From the NCBI GenBank assembly GCA_030686995.1, contig JARVZY010002413.1:1-64000 (forward strand): 64,000 nucleotides of DNA. The letters run 5' to 3'. The position numbers were made by a program, and so were the translations under genes. How positions within the stretch are numbered: position 1 is the stretch's first letter; every line of letters starts with the position of its first letter. The notes below the pieces were generated by a model. It made no database searches, was not told the origin of the DNA, and saw only the letters and a program-made list of their open reading frames with translations. This DNA is from Artemisia argyi. Lineage: Eukaryota > Streptophyta > Magnoliopsida > Asterales > Asteraceae. Positions 11,320 through 21,273 of the stretch are shown here, in pieces.

Positions 11320-12959
11320 TTTTCTTAGGGCTTGTGGATATGGTATTTTTGGTGTATAAGGCTTTATTGGTGGAACGGTTGGTTTTTGAGTTGGTTCTTT
11401 TTCAATTGCTTCTTCCTCTTCAGCTTCTTCCTCTTCTTCTTGAATAAGAGTAGTATCGGTAGGAATGGGTGGTGGATCATATGAGAGACCACTTCGAGTG
11501 AATACAGCATTGATATGCTCATTTCTGTTGTGTGGTGGACGATAATTCTTATCGTTTGATCTAGATGGTTTTGGATTGGATTGGGTGTTACTTGGTAATG
11601 TACCAAGAATTCGAGAAGAAAATTGATCAGAAAGTCTACCAAATTTTTTTTCAAGATCATAAATAGATGCTTGATGATTTTTCTGACCTTGCTCAACTTT
11701 GGTTTTGAGATTGAAAAATTGAGTTTTTACAAACTCATTTGTGGTTCTTTAAGCATTTACAAATTCTCGCATCATTTTTTCGAAATCAGATTCTTCCTTT
11801 TCATCTGAATTTGATTGGTTTGGATTTTCTGTTCGAGGTTGAAAATCACGGTTGTTATCCCTTTGTTGGCGATCTTGCCAATTTCCAGAACTTCTTCCGT
11901 AATAATTACCACGAAAACCTCCTCCACGATATCCTCCTTGGACATAATTGGCTTCCCCTTCGTTGGGTCCATTCATAGGTTGGTCATCACACTCGGATGA
12001 TGTGTGATTTTCTCCACAATTATTACAGCCATCTCGCATTTCTTTCATTTCTCTTTTTATATATTTGTATTGCGAGTCCATTTTAGAAGACAATGCTTCT
12101 ATTTTGTCCATGAGTTTTGAATTATCTGAACTTTCGGCAAAAGCAACGGTTTTCCGTAAGGGTTTGGTTTTGGAATCTTTTGACCAATCGAGTTTAAGAA
12201 GTACTCGATCTTCAAGAATTTGATATGCCTCATTTGGTGTTTTATAAAGGAAAATTCCTCTGGCATCAAGGATTGCTTGAGATGCTTCATCAAGACCATG
12301 ATAAAAGATTTGGATTATTGTTCCTTGTCCTAAGTTATGACCTTGACAACTACGAAGTAAATCTTTCATGCGAAGCCAAGCTTCAACAAGAGATTCATTA
12401 GGATTTTGTGAAAGAGCACGGATTTCTCCCATTAACCTATCATACATGGCAGGTGGAAAGAATCGGCTTACAAAAGCTTGCCTCATCTCCTCCCAAGTAT
12501 TAATAGTTCCTGGGGTTAATTCGTTATACCATACTTTGGCATCTCCGGCGAGTGATGATGGAAAAAGTTTGAGCTTGATAGCATCGACATTAGTGTCTCC
12601 ATAACGAAACATGCCACAAATTTCAATGAATTCGGCAATGTGTATATGCGGATCGGCCCGCGAACGGCCATCGAATTGACGGTCTTCGATCATAGAAAGA
12701 TGGTGACCTTTAATGGTAAAATTTTCACCAAGGTCGGCGACAACAATAGCAGCTCCAGGAGTGGGTGTTACGGTTCTATTGGCGGCCCACATGGTAAATC
12801 GTCAGCCATGGGTATTGGTTCAAAAAGATTAGAAATCGGATGTTCTTCGGAAAGATTATCAAACCAATTAAGAATAGTTGAAAATCTCTTCTTACGAAAC
12901 AAACTTTCGAGATCGGATAAAGGTGTACTAAGCTTTTTAGTAGTAGAACGAGTGTTCAT
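11320..12959 (-). pseudogene. Athila-type gag with zinc knuckle, frameshifted and stopped
   Basis: The likely start is the ATG at 12959 (MNTRSTTKKLSTPLSDLESL), about 270 bp inside the primer site. The reading changes frame near 12770-12800 and continues as the capsid region, with the retrotransposon gag signature (LFPSSLAGDAKVWYNELTPG, then TWEEMRQAFVSRFFPP). A CX2CX3HX4C zinc knuckle (CNNCGENHTSSEC) and an arginine/glycine-rich tail follow. A stop at 11746-11748 precedes the C-terminal proline/glutamate-rich part, which ends near the frame break at about 11310. Gag builds the particle that packages element RNA; this copy would give only truncated proteins. Confidence 0.9.
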
Positions 12960-13022
12960 ACAACTATCAAGAGATTCGAATTAATTACCTAAACAAAAGA
13001 ACAAGAAAAAAAAACAGAAAAT

Positions 13023-13130
13023 TTTCAAACCGAATCGGTTGAGAATCAAACCGATCGGTTGGACGCTACGGTAAAATTAAAATGTGAGAAACCGAATCGG
13101 TTGGAAGAGAAACCGATCGGTTTGTCGCTA
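13023..13130. promoter_or_regulatory. leader array of CCGAATCGGTT/CCGATCGGTT palindromes
   Basis: Four palindromic words lie in the leader between the primer site and gag: CCGAATCGGTT at 13030 and 13092, CCGATCGGTT at 13052 and 13113. They alternate in the two forms. The same CCGATCGGTT word is repeated in both LTRs. An almost pure T run (13138-13169, plus strand) follows. A regulatory or packaging role is inferred only from repetition and position. Confidence 0.6.
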
Positions 13131-13227
13131 CGGAATTTTTTTTTTCTTTTTTTTTTTTTTTTTTTTTTATTAGAAAACGAACACGAAAAGAAACGGACTT
13201 TTAAAGCTTAAAGAAACACGATCAAAA

Positions 13228-13245
13228 TCCCCGGCACCGGCGCCA
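13228..13245 (-). other. primer-binding site of the Athila-type element
   Basis: In element orientation the sequence TGGCGCCGGTGCCGGGGA lies 6 bp inside the 5' LTR. It is the form typical of Athila-group primer sites and, from memory, differs by one base from the complement of the tRNA-Asp 3' end. Its position fixes the 5' end of the element at the right. Confidence 0.85.
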
Positions 13246-13251
13246 AAAACT

Positions 13252-15000
13252 TGACGTGCGGTTTGTTAGTGCAAATTTTAAATTTATAAGAGTGAATTAC
13301 GAAATCTAGAAACAACACATACGAGCAAGTGTACTCGTCCGTTATAGCAAGATATGATGGTAAGTAGGGATCGTTCGCAGGGATTTGTGAGTGAATCGAA
13401 ATATAAGTCTAAAAGTAAATCTCTAATGTACGCAAATATGATAATAAGCAAATTCAATAAATTAAAAACTACACTTGTTTAGACTAGTTTTCTACTTAAA
13501 GACACACATGATTGTGATAACTTTTGATGACATGTTGGTTGAGATATTTAGATGGTGATCTAATCTATTGTTTCTACAAGTTAAACCTTCATCAAGATTT
13601 TAGTTCATAAAAACAAGCTTTAGGTGTAAACCAATCAATTCAAGATCTATCCAAGGTTCATAAGGTATGGTGGGTATCTTAAACACAAGACAAACTTTTA
13701 TTACCAATCAAATACTCTTAAGAAATTTCAATACAAAAGGTAACCTCTTCATAGACAAAAAGGTCACAATCGTTTATAAACATTTAAACTTTCGTCCTAC
13801 TAAAGGTTTACAAACAATCCGATTTGACGTTATAAAAGAATTCTTATTGCAATCATACTTCTTGTTTCTTTGTTTAGTCAAGAATAATTATGGTGAAAAA
13901 CAATCATTCATAGACAAATGATTATAACTAGTTGAGTAATAACAAATCTTTCGACCTTTGAAACTATTATCAATTAGTTAACCTTGGCTAAACAAATGTC
14001 ACGATGAAACTTAAGGTACAATTGGTTCTTAGGATTGACTTGAAATTGAATTAAAACATGTTATCACAATCATCACTATCACTAAGTATTAAACTTCATC
14101 AAAACAAGTGTAAAAAGATTTCTAGCCACTCATGGCAAACATGCAAATAAACTCAGAATATTTAACACAAGAATCCATGGTTATAAGTCTTACAATGCTT
14201 TAAAATTGATAACAAATGACAAGGTATTGATAACCTAAGAGTTGGTGATGATTTCTTGAGATTATCGGACTCCAAATGTTGCTTCCTTGGTCCTCCAAAG
14301 TTCCTAGTTCTTTCTGCACGAATTTTCCTCCTTAGAGAGCTAGAAGATGATAATAATTGTGTGTAGTAATGAGCATAAATGGTATCTTTAATTGTGTGTT
14401 GAATGGTGTTGAGTTATGCACTTTTGAAGTCCCCCATAGGCTTGTCCAACACTCTTGGTCATAAATAAGAACTTAAATGCTTGAACTTGGACAATAAGAC
14501 ACTAAAAAGGGCCTAGAAACTTGGGACAAAAGACCAAAATTCGTGCACAAAAGTTGGCAAAAACATGCAGAACTGACCAACCGATCGGTTACGGGTTGTC
14601 ACCGATCGGTTGGTGAAAGGTACTTATGGCCATCCGATCGGTTTCACACCAACCGATCGGATGGTAATTTCTGGCAGCTTTGGACTTTGACTTTGACTTG
14701 TGTAGCTCTTTATGTACTATCCAAACTTGATTAACTTCTGAACTTGGAACTTTGAGATGACAAAACTTAGGTTCTCTTATGAATTACTTCATAGATTGGA
14801 CTTTTGAGCTTGGGAATCTTTGTGTAATCGCGTATACTTCATTTTCTTCACTTTTTCTCCATTTTTCCTGCATTTGGCTACATATGCTACAAAAACATAC
14901 TTTGATATGATTTAGTGGTAAAAGCATATAAAACAACCAAATAACATACACAAAAACACTAATAACGCTTATAAAAACATGTTAAATTTGAGCGTTATCA
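13252..15000 (-). repeat. 5' LTR of the Athila-type element
   Basis: This 1749-bp LTR pairs with 3584-5317. It carries four CCGATCGG palindromes at 14581, 14602, 14633 and 14653. It would contain the promoter for the element transcript, read right to left. Apart from the 14.65-kb patch the two LTRs align nearly end to end, with scattered substitutions. Confidence 0.95.
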
Positions 15001-15068
15001 AGTATTACTATATACTTTTCTTTAACAAATAAAATAACTAACCAAAAATTAATATGTTGTCGCTTTAG

Positions 15069-15180
15069 GTAGCGCATTCCATTAATGATAATGATTGTTT
15101 CACTTTGAGCACCACTGGTATCAATCCGCCGAGTTAGAATATACCCCAAGCTTCAGGTAGCGCATTCCATTAATGATTCT
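15069..15180 (-). pseudogene. captured Furry-like exons upstream of the Athila insertion, partly duplicated
   Basis: Minus-strand translation gives RRIDTSGAQSETIIIINGMR followed by YLKRQ, matching the N-terminal RIDTSGAQSETINIIRGMRY region of plant Furry-like proteins. Just upstream (15151-15180) a second copy of the same short segment reads INGMRYLKLG and is followed by GTATAT. The last part of this exon is therefore duplicated about 90 bp apart; the DNA word GTAGCGCATTCCATTAATGA occurs twice. Together with 3294-3583 this shows one captured gene fragment interrupted by the Athila element. The parent protein is a giant scaffold; this copy is rearranged and non-functional. Confidence 0.75.
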
Positions 15181-15554
15181 TTCTTAAAGGATGAAACGAA
15201 TTGAACCCTAATTTCAAGAATACATAACAGTTAATTAAAACCCCCAAAATCAACAAAATTAAAAACCCCAAAAAAGGAACAAAAATCAAAAGATAAATCT
15301 TACCAATAAAACTCAAACCTTGGTGGCGTGTGTTTGGTTTCTCCCAAATCCGGTATTTTTGTGAGGTGTATTTAATCATCTTTATGTATGATCTTTGATG
15401 ATAAAAAAATAATAATTAAATTCAAGACTAGTGTTTTTTCCAGGTGTTGTAGGTTTGTAAACCGACAATATGTGGAATAATTGATTAAAGGTGTGTGGTT
15501 TTTTGTGGATTAACTAATTTGGGGGATAATTGCTTTTGTTGTGGGGGGGGGGGA
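15181..15554. other. non-coding sequence upstream of the Furry fragment
   Basis: AT-rich, intron- or UTR-like sequence. A 69-codon open stretch on the minus strand (15170-15379) is hydrophobic by base composition and shows no recognisable domain. A G run lies near 15543-15553. Confidence 0.4.
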
Positions 15555-15812
15555 TTGATTTGGGGATTATGATGGTGGTTTATTTTGTTCGGTTTTCAAA
15601 TTGATGTATGGAGGGATAATTTGATTTATGGAGAAAACTTAGAGCGGGACAACTGAAAATGTGAGAGGAAAATCTAATGGGGAATTGATTTGGGGATTAT
15701 GATGGTGGTTTATTTTGTTTGGTTTTCAAATTTTTGGATGGAGGGGATAATTTGATTTTTAGAGAAAACTTAGAGCGGGACAACTGAAAATGTGAGAGGG
15801 AAATCTAATTTA
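15555..15812. repeat. 130-bp tandem duplication
   Basis: The phrase TTGATTTGGGGATTATGATG starts at 15555 and again at 15685. About 125 bp align with few differences, including CTTAGAGCGGGACAACTGAA and a closing AAATCTAAT. There are two copies and no coding content. Confidence 0.85.
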
Positions 15813-15889
15813 ATTTATATATTTTATTTATAAACCAACTAGTTTTATAACACATGAAATACCTTAATCTTTGTTTATATTAGAAGCGG

Positions 15890-16470
15890 AAATGAGCTGA
15901 GCCGATCATGAAAAACTCATGATCATATTAGTAAAAGGCTTGAATGAGCCAAGCTTAAACGAGCTCGAGCTCGAGCCTAAGTTGCAGCTCATCTATCAAT
16001 CGGGCTCGAGCCTGAGTTTTACATTAAAAACTTGATTTGGCTCACAAGCCTAAATGACACTATGATATTTTACATATTGAACATGTATAAAATGTTATGC
16101 ATTTGTATTATAGGTGAACTTATTAACAAGCTCGATAAAAGCTTATTAACGAGCTCAAAATAGATATATTACGAGCCAAGCTCGAGCTAACCTTTAATTT
16201 TTTTTTGAATCGCATAAATGAGCCGAGCTCAAGCCAACTAGTGTTAGTTCGAGCTAATTCTTATTGAGCTTTGAGCTCAAGCTCAAGCCTATATATCAAA
16301 TGAACTCGAAATGTTTAATGAGTTGAGCTTAACCTTATATAAGTTTGACTCGAGCTATTGTTGAGTTTTCAATTCTTAGGTTATATTTCAATTTTAATTT
16401 ATGTAAGAAAACAAAATAAATCGAGCTTGTCGAGTCAAGCTCAAGCCGAGTTCAAACTTTCTCTATCCTG
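15890..16470. repeat. degenerate GAGCTCGAGC-rich dispersed repeat
   Basis: Words built from GAGCTCGAGC, AAGCTCGAGC and GAGCCGAGCTC recur in both orientations with stretches such as TTATTAACGAGCTC. This is a frequent plant repeat type, probably a decayed DNA transposon. No clear terminal repeats or target duplication could be fixed. Confidence 0.5.
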
Positions 16471-17578
16471 GATAACATGATCGGGAGGTCCCTGAATACT
16501 TGCTTCTTAGTGTTTGTGACAAACGGTATACACTTACCAAGCCGGTGTAACCCATGCATGACCGGCTTTAATAACTTCAAATACAATTCATATAACCTTC
16601 ACACTAAACACCTACCAAGCCGGTGCAACCTATGCACGACCGGTGATAATGGCTAATTGACATGTTATGTTTTTTTGTCCCTTTTTGACCGTTTTCAATC
16701 GATTTTGACTGATTTCGCTAGTTGTCGACCGATTTTGATAATTTTCAACAGATTTCGACGGATTTAGACCAACTATGACCGATTGCAACCTTTTCGACCG
16801 ATTTTGACCTTCCTGACCGATTTCATCCATTTTTGAATGTTTTTGGCAATTTTCGCTCGTTTTCAAACTCTTATGAACATTTTCCTCCGTATTAAAACGT
16901 TATGAAACGTTTACTACGTTCTCGTACATTTTTGTACGATTTTTTCGTTTTCACACGTCCTTATCCTTTTTTCTTTGTTTTCCTAAGTTTTGTTCACTTT
17001 CGTACATTTTGTACGCCTTCATACGTTTTTTTAAAGAGAATGTCAGACAATAAACAAAAACGGTTCCAGACGTACAAAAACGGTCAAAATCAAGAAAGCA
17101 AAAAAAACGAACGAAAACGGTTTAAACCATTATGATATGTTACCCTTTAAACCAAATAAGCTACAACTTATTTAGTTTTTCTAAATTCGAAATTTTAAAA
17201 GTGGCTTATAGTGTCATGTTATCGTCCATTACATTCCTGGTGATCGACAGTTGGTAATTAACATGGGTAATGGGTCATGTGCATTGGGTTATAGTGGCTT
17301 ATAGTGTCATGTTATCGACAATGGCTAATTCACATGGGCGACTTTTTGAATACAAAATACACTAAAGGGTGCGCTTGGTTCAAACTTGGGAAAGGGAAAG
17401 GGAAAGTGTAAGCTAATGGTCGGGAAAGGGAAAAGTAAAGAAAATCAATCCCCCCAATTTATTGGGTAATGATCCATTACACACTATTGGGGTAATGGGT
17501 CATTGCATTATGCTTTACCAAAGCATATTTTTTCATTACCTTTCCCATTCTTCACCCCCTATAACCCCCTACCAAGCA
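16471..17578. repeat. non-coding stretch with several short degenerate repeats
   Basis: TACCAAGCCGGTG...CATGCA(C/T)GACCGG occurs twice (near 16536 and 16614). A degenerate series of GACCGATTTTGA-like words covers 16680-16830. TTATAGTGTCATGTTATCG occurs twice (near 17208 and 17290). Runs of GGGAAAGGGAAAG follow near 17390-17440. The open frames here (for example 16630-16866 and 16902-17135) are by-products of the simple composition. Confidence 0.55.
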
Positions 17579-17766
17579 TTAGGGGTGTTCAAACTTCAAA
17601 TAACCCGAGAAACGGACAAACCAAGCATTTGGTTTCAGTTTTTACTTTTAGATATCCGTGGTTAACCGAACCGAGCCGTATATAATATAAATAAATTTCT
17701 TGCCCCGTGATGGATAGTTAAAATCTTCCAACTAACCGAACCGAACCGCCCCGTGAACACCCCTAC
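17579..17766. mobile_element. hAT-like MITE with AGGGGTGTTCA terminal inverted repeats
   Basis: A 185-bp unit begins AGGGGTGTTCA and ends TGAACACCCCT, with CCGAACCGAACCG-type words inside. ACCAAG occurs on both outer sides (ACCAAGCATT left, ACCAAGAGTA right), an imperfect match to the 8-bp duplication expected for hAT elements. There is no coding capacity. Confidence 0.6.
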
Positions 17767-18785
17767 CAAGAGTATCAAACACACATCACTTTTAAACTTA
17801 TAATATATACAAACTTATCAAACACACTTCGAACACTTCAACATAATCCTCTCTTTCTCTCTCACAATCACAGTTACTACTCACTCGGATCTAGGGTTTT
17901 GATCCCAAATCTCAAAAAGCTGATAAGATCACAAATTAATATAATCCAAATACCCCTTAGAGCTATTTATTCTTAGGCTTAGGTTGATTATCTGTTATAA
18001 GAATTGTGTTGCATTTGTATTGATAGAATAAGGAAGAACATGCTGTGTTGTTTTTGCGAATAATTAGAGCAAAAGAGATATTAAGGTTTGCTTGGATTAG
18101 CTTATTTTATCTTAGGCTTAGGTTGACTATCTGGTATAAGAATTATGTTGCATCTGTTTTGAGAGAATAAGGAAGAAAAGTGGTGGATGTGTGTGCGAAT
18201 ATTTAGGCTAAAATATCCAAGTATCAAAGATGGAAGAAGTATCAAACATGGGTGAACAGATACCACTTTCAAGTATGAACATAAACTTGTTTTGGTGTTG
18301 TTCATCCATTGTTGATTCATCTTCGCTCTTTGTCAAAATACAAAAACAATTATCAAGTATAATTTGTAGGTTCGATGCTTAAATTTAGCGTCTTCGTCTT
18401 CCAGCATGTTGGTAGGTTAGAGATTCAAGGCTGAATAATATGTTGTTGTTGGCTAGGGTAGAAAGGATGGAAGTTCATTGCATTGTTAATATAAATTTAA
18501 TATGATTTCATTCATGCACAATTAGCTCTCTAATGTCATAGAATCTATATAATTAATATATATGTTCGTCACATCTAAGGGAGTAATATAAATGATAGTA
18601 AGAATCTGTTATCTAATAACTTAAAGCTCAATGATTAGGGCAGATCAATCTACCGTTGTAGATGGTTCCATTGCCTAATTTGGAAAATGTCTACTACCGT
18701 TTGTATGGTTATTAGACGGTGTCCAAAAAACAAAGAAACGGAACCTTTCTGTGATGTTAGATAGATCTGGCCTGATCATTGAGAC
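17767..18785. other. non-coding sequence with a ~139-bp diverged duplication
   Basis: TCTTAGGCTTAGGTTGA starts at 17971 and again at 18110, with about 100 bp aligning including AGAATAAGGAAGAA. No gene was resolved. The minus-strand open frame at 18102-18320 overlaps the repeat and looks accidental. Confidence 0.45.
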
Positions 18786-18790
18786 GTCTT

Positions 18791-20053
18791 TGATGAGGCA
18801 AAATATGAACCGTTTTTAAGGGGTCATTTAAGCCCGAATTCGAATTTATTTGATCAAATATTGCCATAAATCGTTTCTTTTTGTCATTTTAGGTACTTTT
18901 GGAGTGAAATCTGGAAAAGGAAGCATTTGGGACGTTTTTGGAGCATAAAAGTGAAGAAAATGCCAAAGTCTTAATTTTCCTTGCTGGGAACAGTACCTGA
19001 CGGCGTCACAAGCTTCTACATGACGGCGTCAAGAGTAATACAAAAGGTGGAAGTGGATGATACACGTGACTATCCAGAGAGTTTTGTACTAAGGAGATGA
19101 CGGCTTCACCCAAGGCCGTCATGGTCCATATATTAGTGACGGCCCAGAAGAAAATTACACATGACGGCGTCAAAAGTGGATCTAGGCAATCCGATTTCAT
19201 TATGGGCGGCGAGTTGATGGCGTCACATGTTTTCACATGACGCCGTCATCCTGTAGAATCTATATATAGTTTTCCAAATTTCATTCATTAGTGTGCAACT
19301 TTGAGGGAAAAACCTTACGACAAATTTTTCCAGCATTTTCAAGGGTTTCAACCCTTTGAACTTTTCATGTCAATTTGAGATAGGTAATCCTCCAATTCAA
19401 TCAATATGTCTATGTGTTGCTTGAATATATCTTACACTTGTATTCAATTTAACATGCTCGGCTAGATCTCTTTTGTGTTTGCTTAGATGTAGTGAAACCT
19501 AGATGTTAATTATGGGTTGATTGTTTGTTTATAGTTGTTACGGATGATTGTATTTAATGCGTAGGAGAATTCTAATGATCCCATGTTAGGAGCTTCTAAC
19601 GGCTCAAAATAGGAGTGAAGTAGGATCCTATGGAGTTAGGGAATGTTGTACACGGCCCTACGACTAGTATTAAGGAATACGACCCGTCATCCATGCAATT
19701 GTAACAAGCTATCAACCTGTAAAAGATATCTAGGGAGTAATGAAACCTAAGTAAACACAACTTTCCCTATCATTGTTTACACCACTAGTATAATTAGATT
19801 TATTTTCATTTCTATTATTTTATTTTGATTGCATCTTTTATAAAATATTAAAATACAAAAAGAATCATCCCTCACCCTTAGACTTAGTTTAGGGGACTTT
19901 CTAATCCTAGCGACACTATTCCTGACTTGAAAGATCAATCCCCCGGTACTGTCACTCTACTATACTACAATGATCAGGTACACTGCCTGGTGGTGGTTGG
20001 AAGCTTCTCGAGATCCCTCAAGAGGTAACGCCTGGTGCGATTCCCACGTATCA
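18791..20053 (+). repeat. 5' LTR (1263 bp) with a TGACGGCGTCA array
   Basis: This LTR matches 23721-25154 but lacks two blocks present there, of roughly 95 and 75 bp. Eight TGACGGCGTCA-like words cluster at 18998-19249, with exact copies at 18998, 19021 and 19162 and variants at 19098, about 19115, about 19138, 19215 and 19239. TATATATAG near 19260 is a possible TATA box directly after the array. Confidence 0.93.
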
Positions 20054-20059
20054 AGTTTT

Positions 20060-20078
20060 TGGTGCCGCAGCCCGGGGA
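20060..20078 (+). other. primer-binding site of the Athila-related element
   Basis: TGGTGCCGCAGCCCGGGGA lies 6 bp after the LTR, at the same spacing and behind the same AGTTTT as the Athila primer site at 13228-13245. It is a diverged version of that site. Confidence 0.65.
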
Positions 20079-20214
20079 ATAGTTATTGTCTAGGTTAGGA
20101 TTTCTTTTTATTAGGTCTACTTGCTAGATTTCTTTCTAGTAATATTTTATTTTTATTTTTAGATTTTCTTTAGTCTATCTTTTTCTTTGTGCCTTTGTTA
20201 GTAAATTAAATTCA

Positions 20215-21273
20215 TTGACTATTCCGTTGACCATTATGGAAAACGTGAATCCACCCCTTTCCCCTAGAGAAGTGGCTTTGTTGCGTGAACAGATTGAGAA
20301 TGAGATTAGGGAACTTAGGGAGCTTAATAGGCTAATTAATGTTGAGCTCGATCATGCATTTAGTGACCTAGCGACCGCCTTGTATTCAAATAAGGACCTA
20401 GGACCTAATGATTTTGAGGATTTGGTTGAGGAACTTGAGGAAGGGGAGATAGATCCAAAGCTAGATGACTATTTCAATCTATACCCCACTAAGGAGGAGA
20501 TTGCGTACTATAATAATCTTATTGATAATCCTAGACCTCCTTTCACTAGAATTGAACCTAAGATAAAGAGAGGTGATCATAAGAATGCGAAGATACCATG
20601 TATGATTGGGTATAAACACATTGACAATGCTTACATTGATTTTTAATCCCTAATCAACATTATGTCCTCAAGTGTTTATAATGATATAGTGAAAACAAGA
20701 CTTGGACCTAGAAGAGATCCTAAATACCCCGGTGGAATTTGTAACTTTGTCGGGAGAATAAAAGGTCTACATATCTTTGTTGGGAACTTTACTTACATCA
20801 CTGACTTTATGGTTGTTGAAGACCTAGCTAGTGTTATTGATTGTCGCTTATCCCATGTTGTGTTTGGTAAACCATTTGTTGAAGAATCCAAATTAGAATA
20901 TGATGAAATAGAAGGGACAATCCGATTTGCTAGTGAAACTGATAGGATCACAAATAGGATGCCTAATAGAATGAAAGAATTTTGTTTTGTGCCTCGATTT
21001 GAAATAGACAACATTGGTGCTTTTGAGGACATCAATGAAGAGGATAAGAAAAAGGGCATGGACCATGTATGGGAAAAGAAAAGCCTTTTCTATAAAGATT
21101 GCTTGACTCTAGAACCAAAATATAAAGTTGATATGGAATTTGCCAATAGGATTATTGGAGCGATTGAGAAAAAGGTGGTTGGTCTCTATAAAGAACATTT
21201 ACAATCGGGTCCAGAATACAAAACTAAGATTGGAGATGACCTAGAGAATGAGACCAACGATGAGGTCACGTAA
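20215..21273 (+). pseudogene. gag/protease-like reading frame of the non-autonomous element, one stop
   Basis: One frame runs from ATG 20215 to a stop at 21271-21273, broken by TAA at 20644-20646; the parts are 143 and 203 codons. The first half is charged and helical (LREQIENEIRELRELNRLIN, then an acidic EELEEGEID stretch). The second half contains INIMSSSVYND, GRIKGLHIFVGNFTYITDFM, VIDCRLSHVVFGKPFVEE and a helical tail. The order N-M...FVGNFTY..DFMV...VVFGKPF parallels the retropepsin fold of gypsy proteases (ILGTPFL-type end), but the D-S/T-G motif is not evident. I recognise the family as a recurrent retroelement protein of composites. Its exact role is unknown. Confidence 0.6.

Larger units (their letters stand above)
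3579..15005 (-). mobile_element. Athila-type Ty3/Gypsy LTR retrotransposon (minus strand) with AGTAT target duplications
   Basis: Two LTRs (3584-5317 and 13252-15000) flank an internal region. The element is bounded by the perfect 5-bp duplication AGTAT (3579-3583 and 15001-15005). Both LTRs have TG...CA ends. A primer site lies beside the right LTR and a purine tract beside the left LTR, so the element runs right to left. Gag, protease, reverse transcriptase, RNase H and integrase occur in that order, with residues typical of the Athila group. In a hand comparison of about 400 aligned bases the LTRs differ at roughly 3 percent. Many stops and frameshifts make this copy non-autonomous. No env-like frame was seen in the 2-kb 3' region. 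Confidence 0.95.

Noticed and set aside
12368..12984. Plus-strand frames of 78 and 114 codons
   Set aside because: They lie opposite the gag frame, whose zinc knuckle and capsid signature are unmistakable.
16902..17135. 77-codon plus-strand frame
   Set aside because: Composition follows the CGTAC/TTTTCG-rich simple sequence; no homologous motif or regulatory context.
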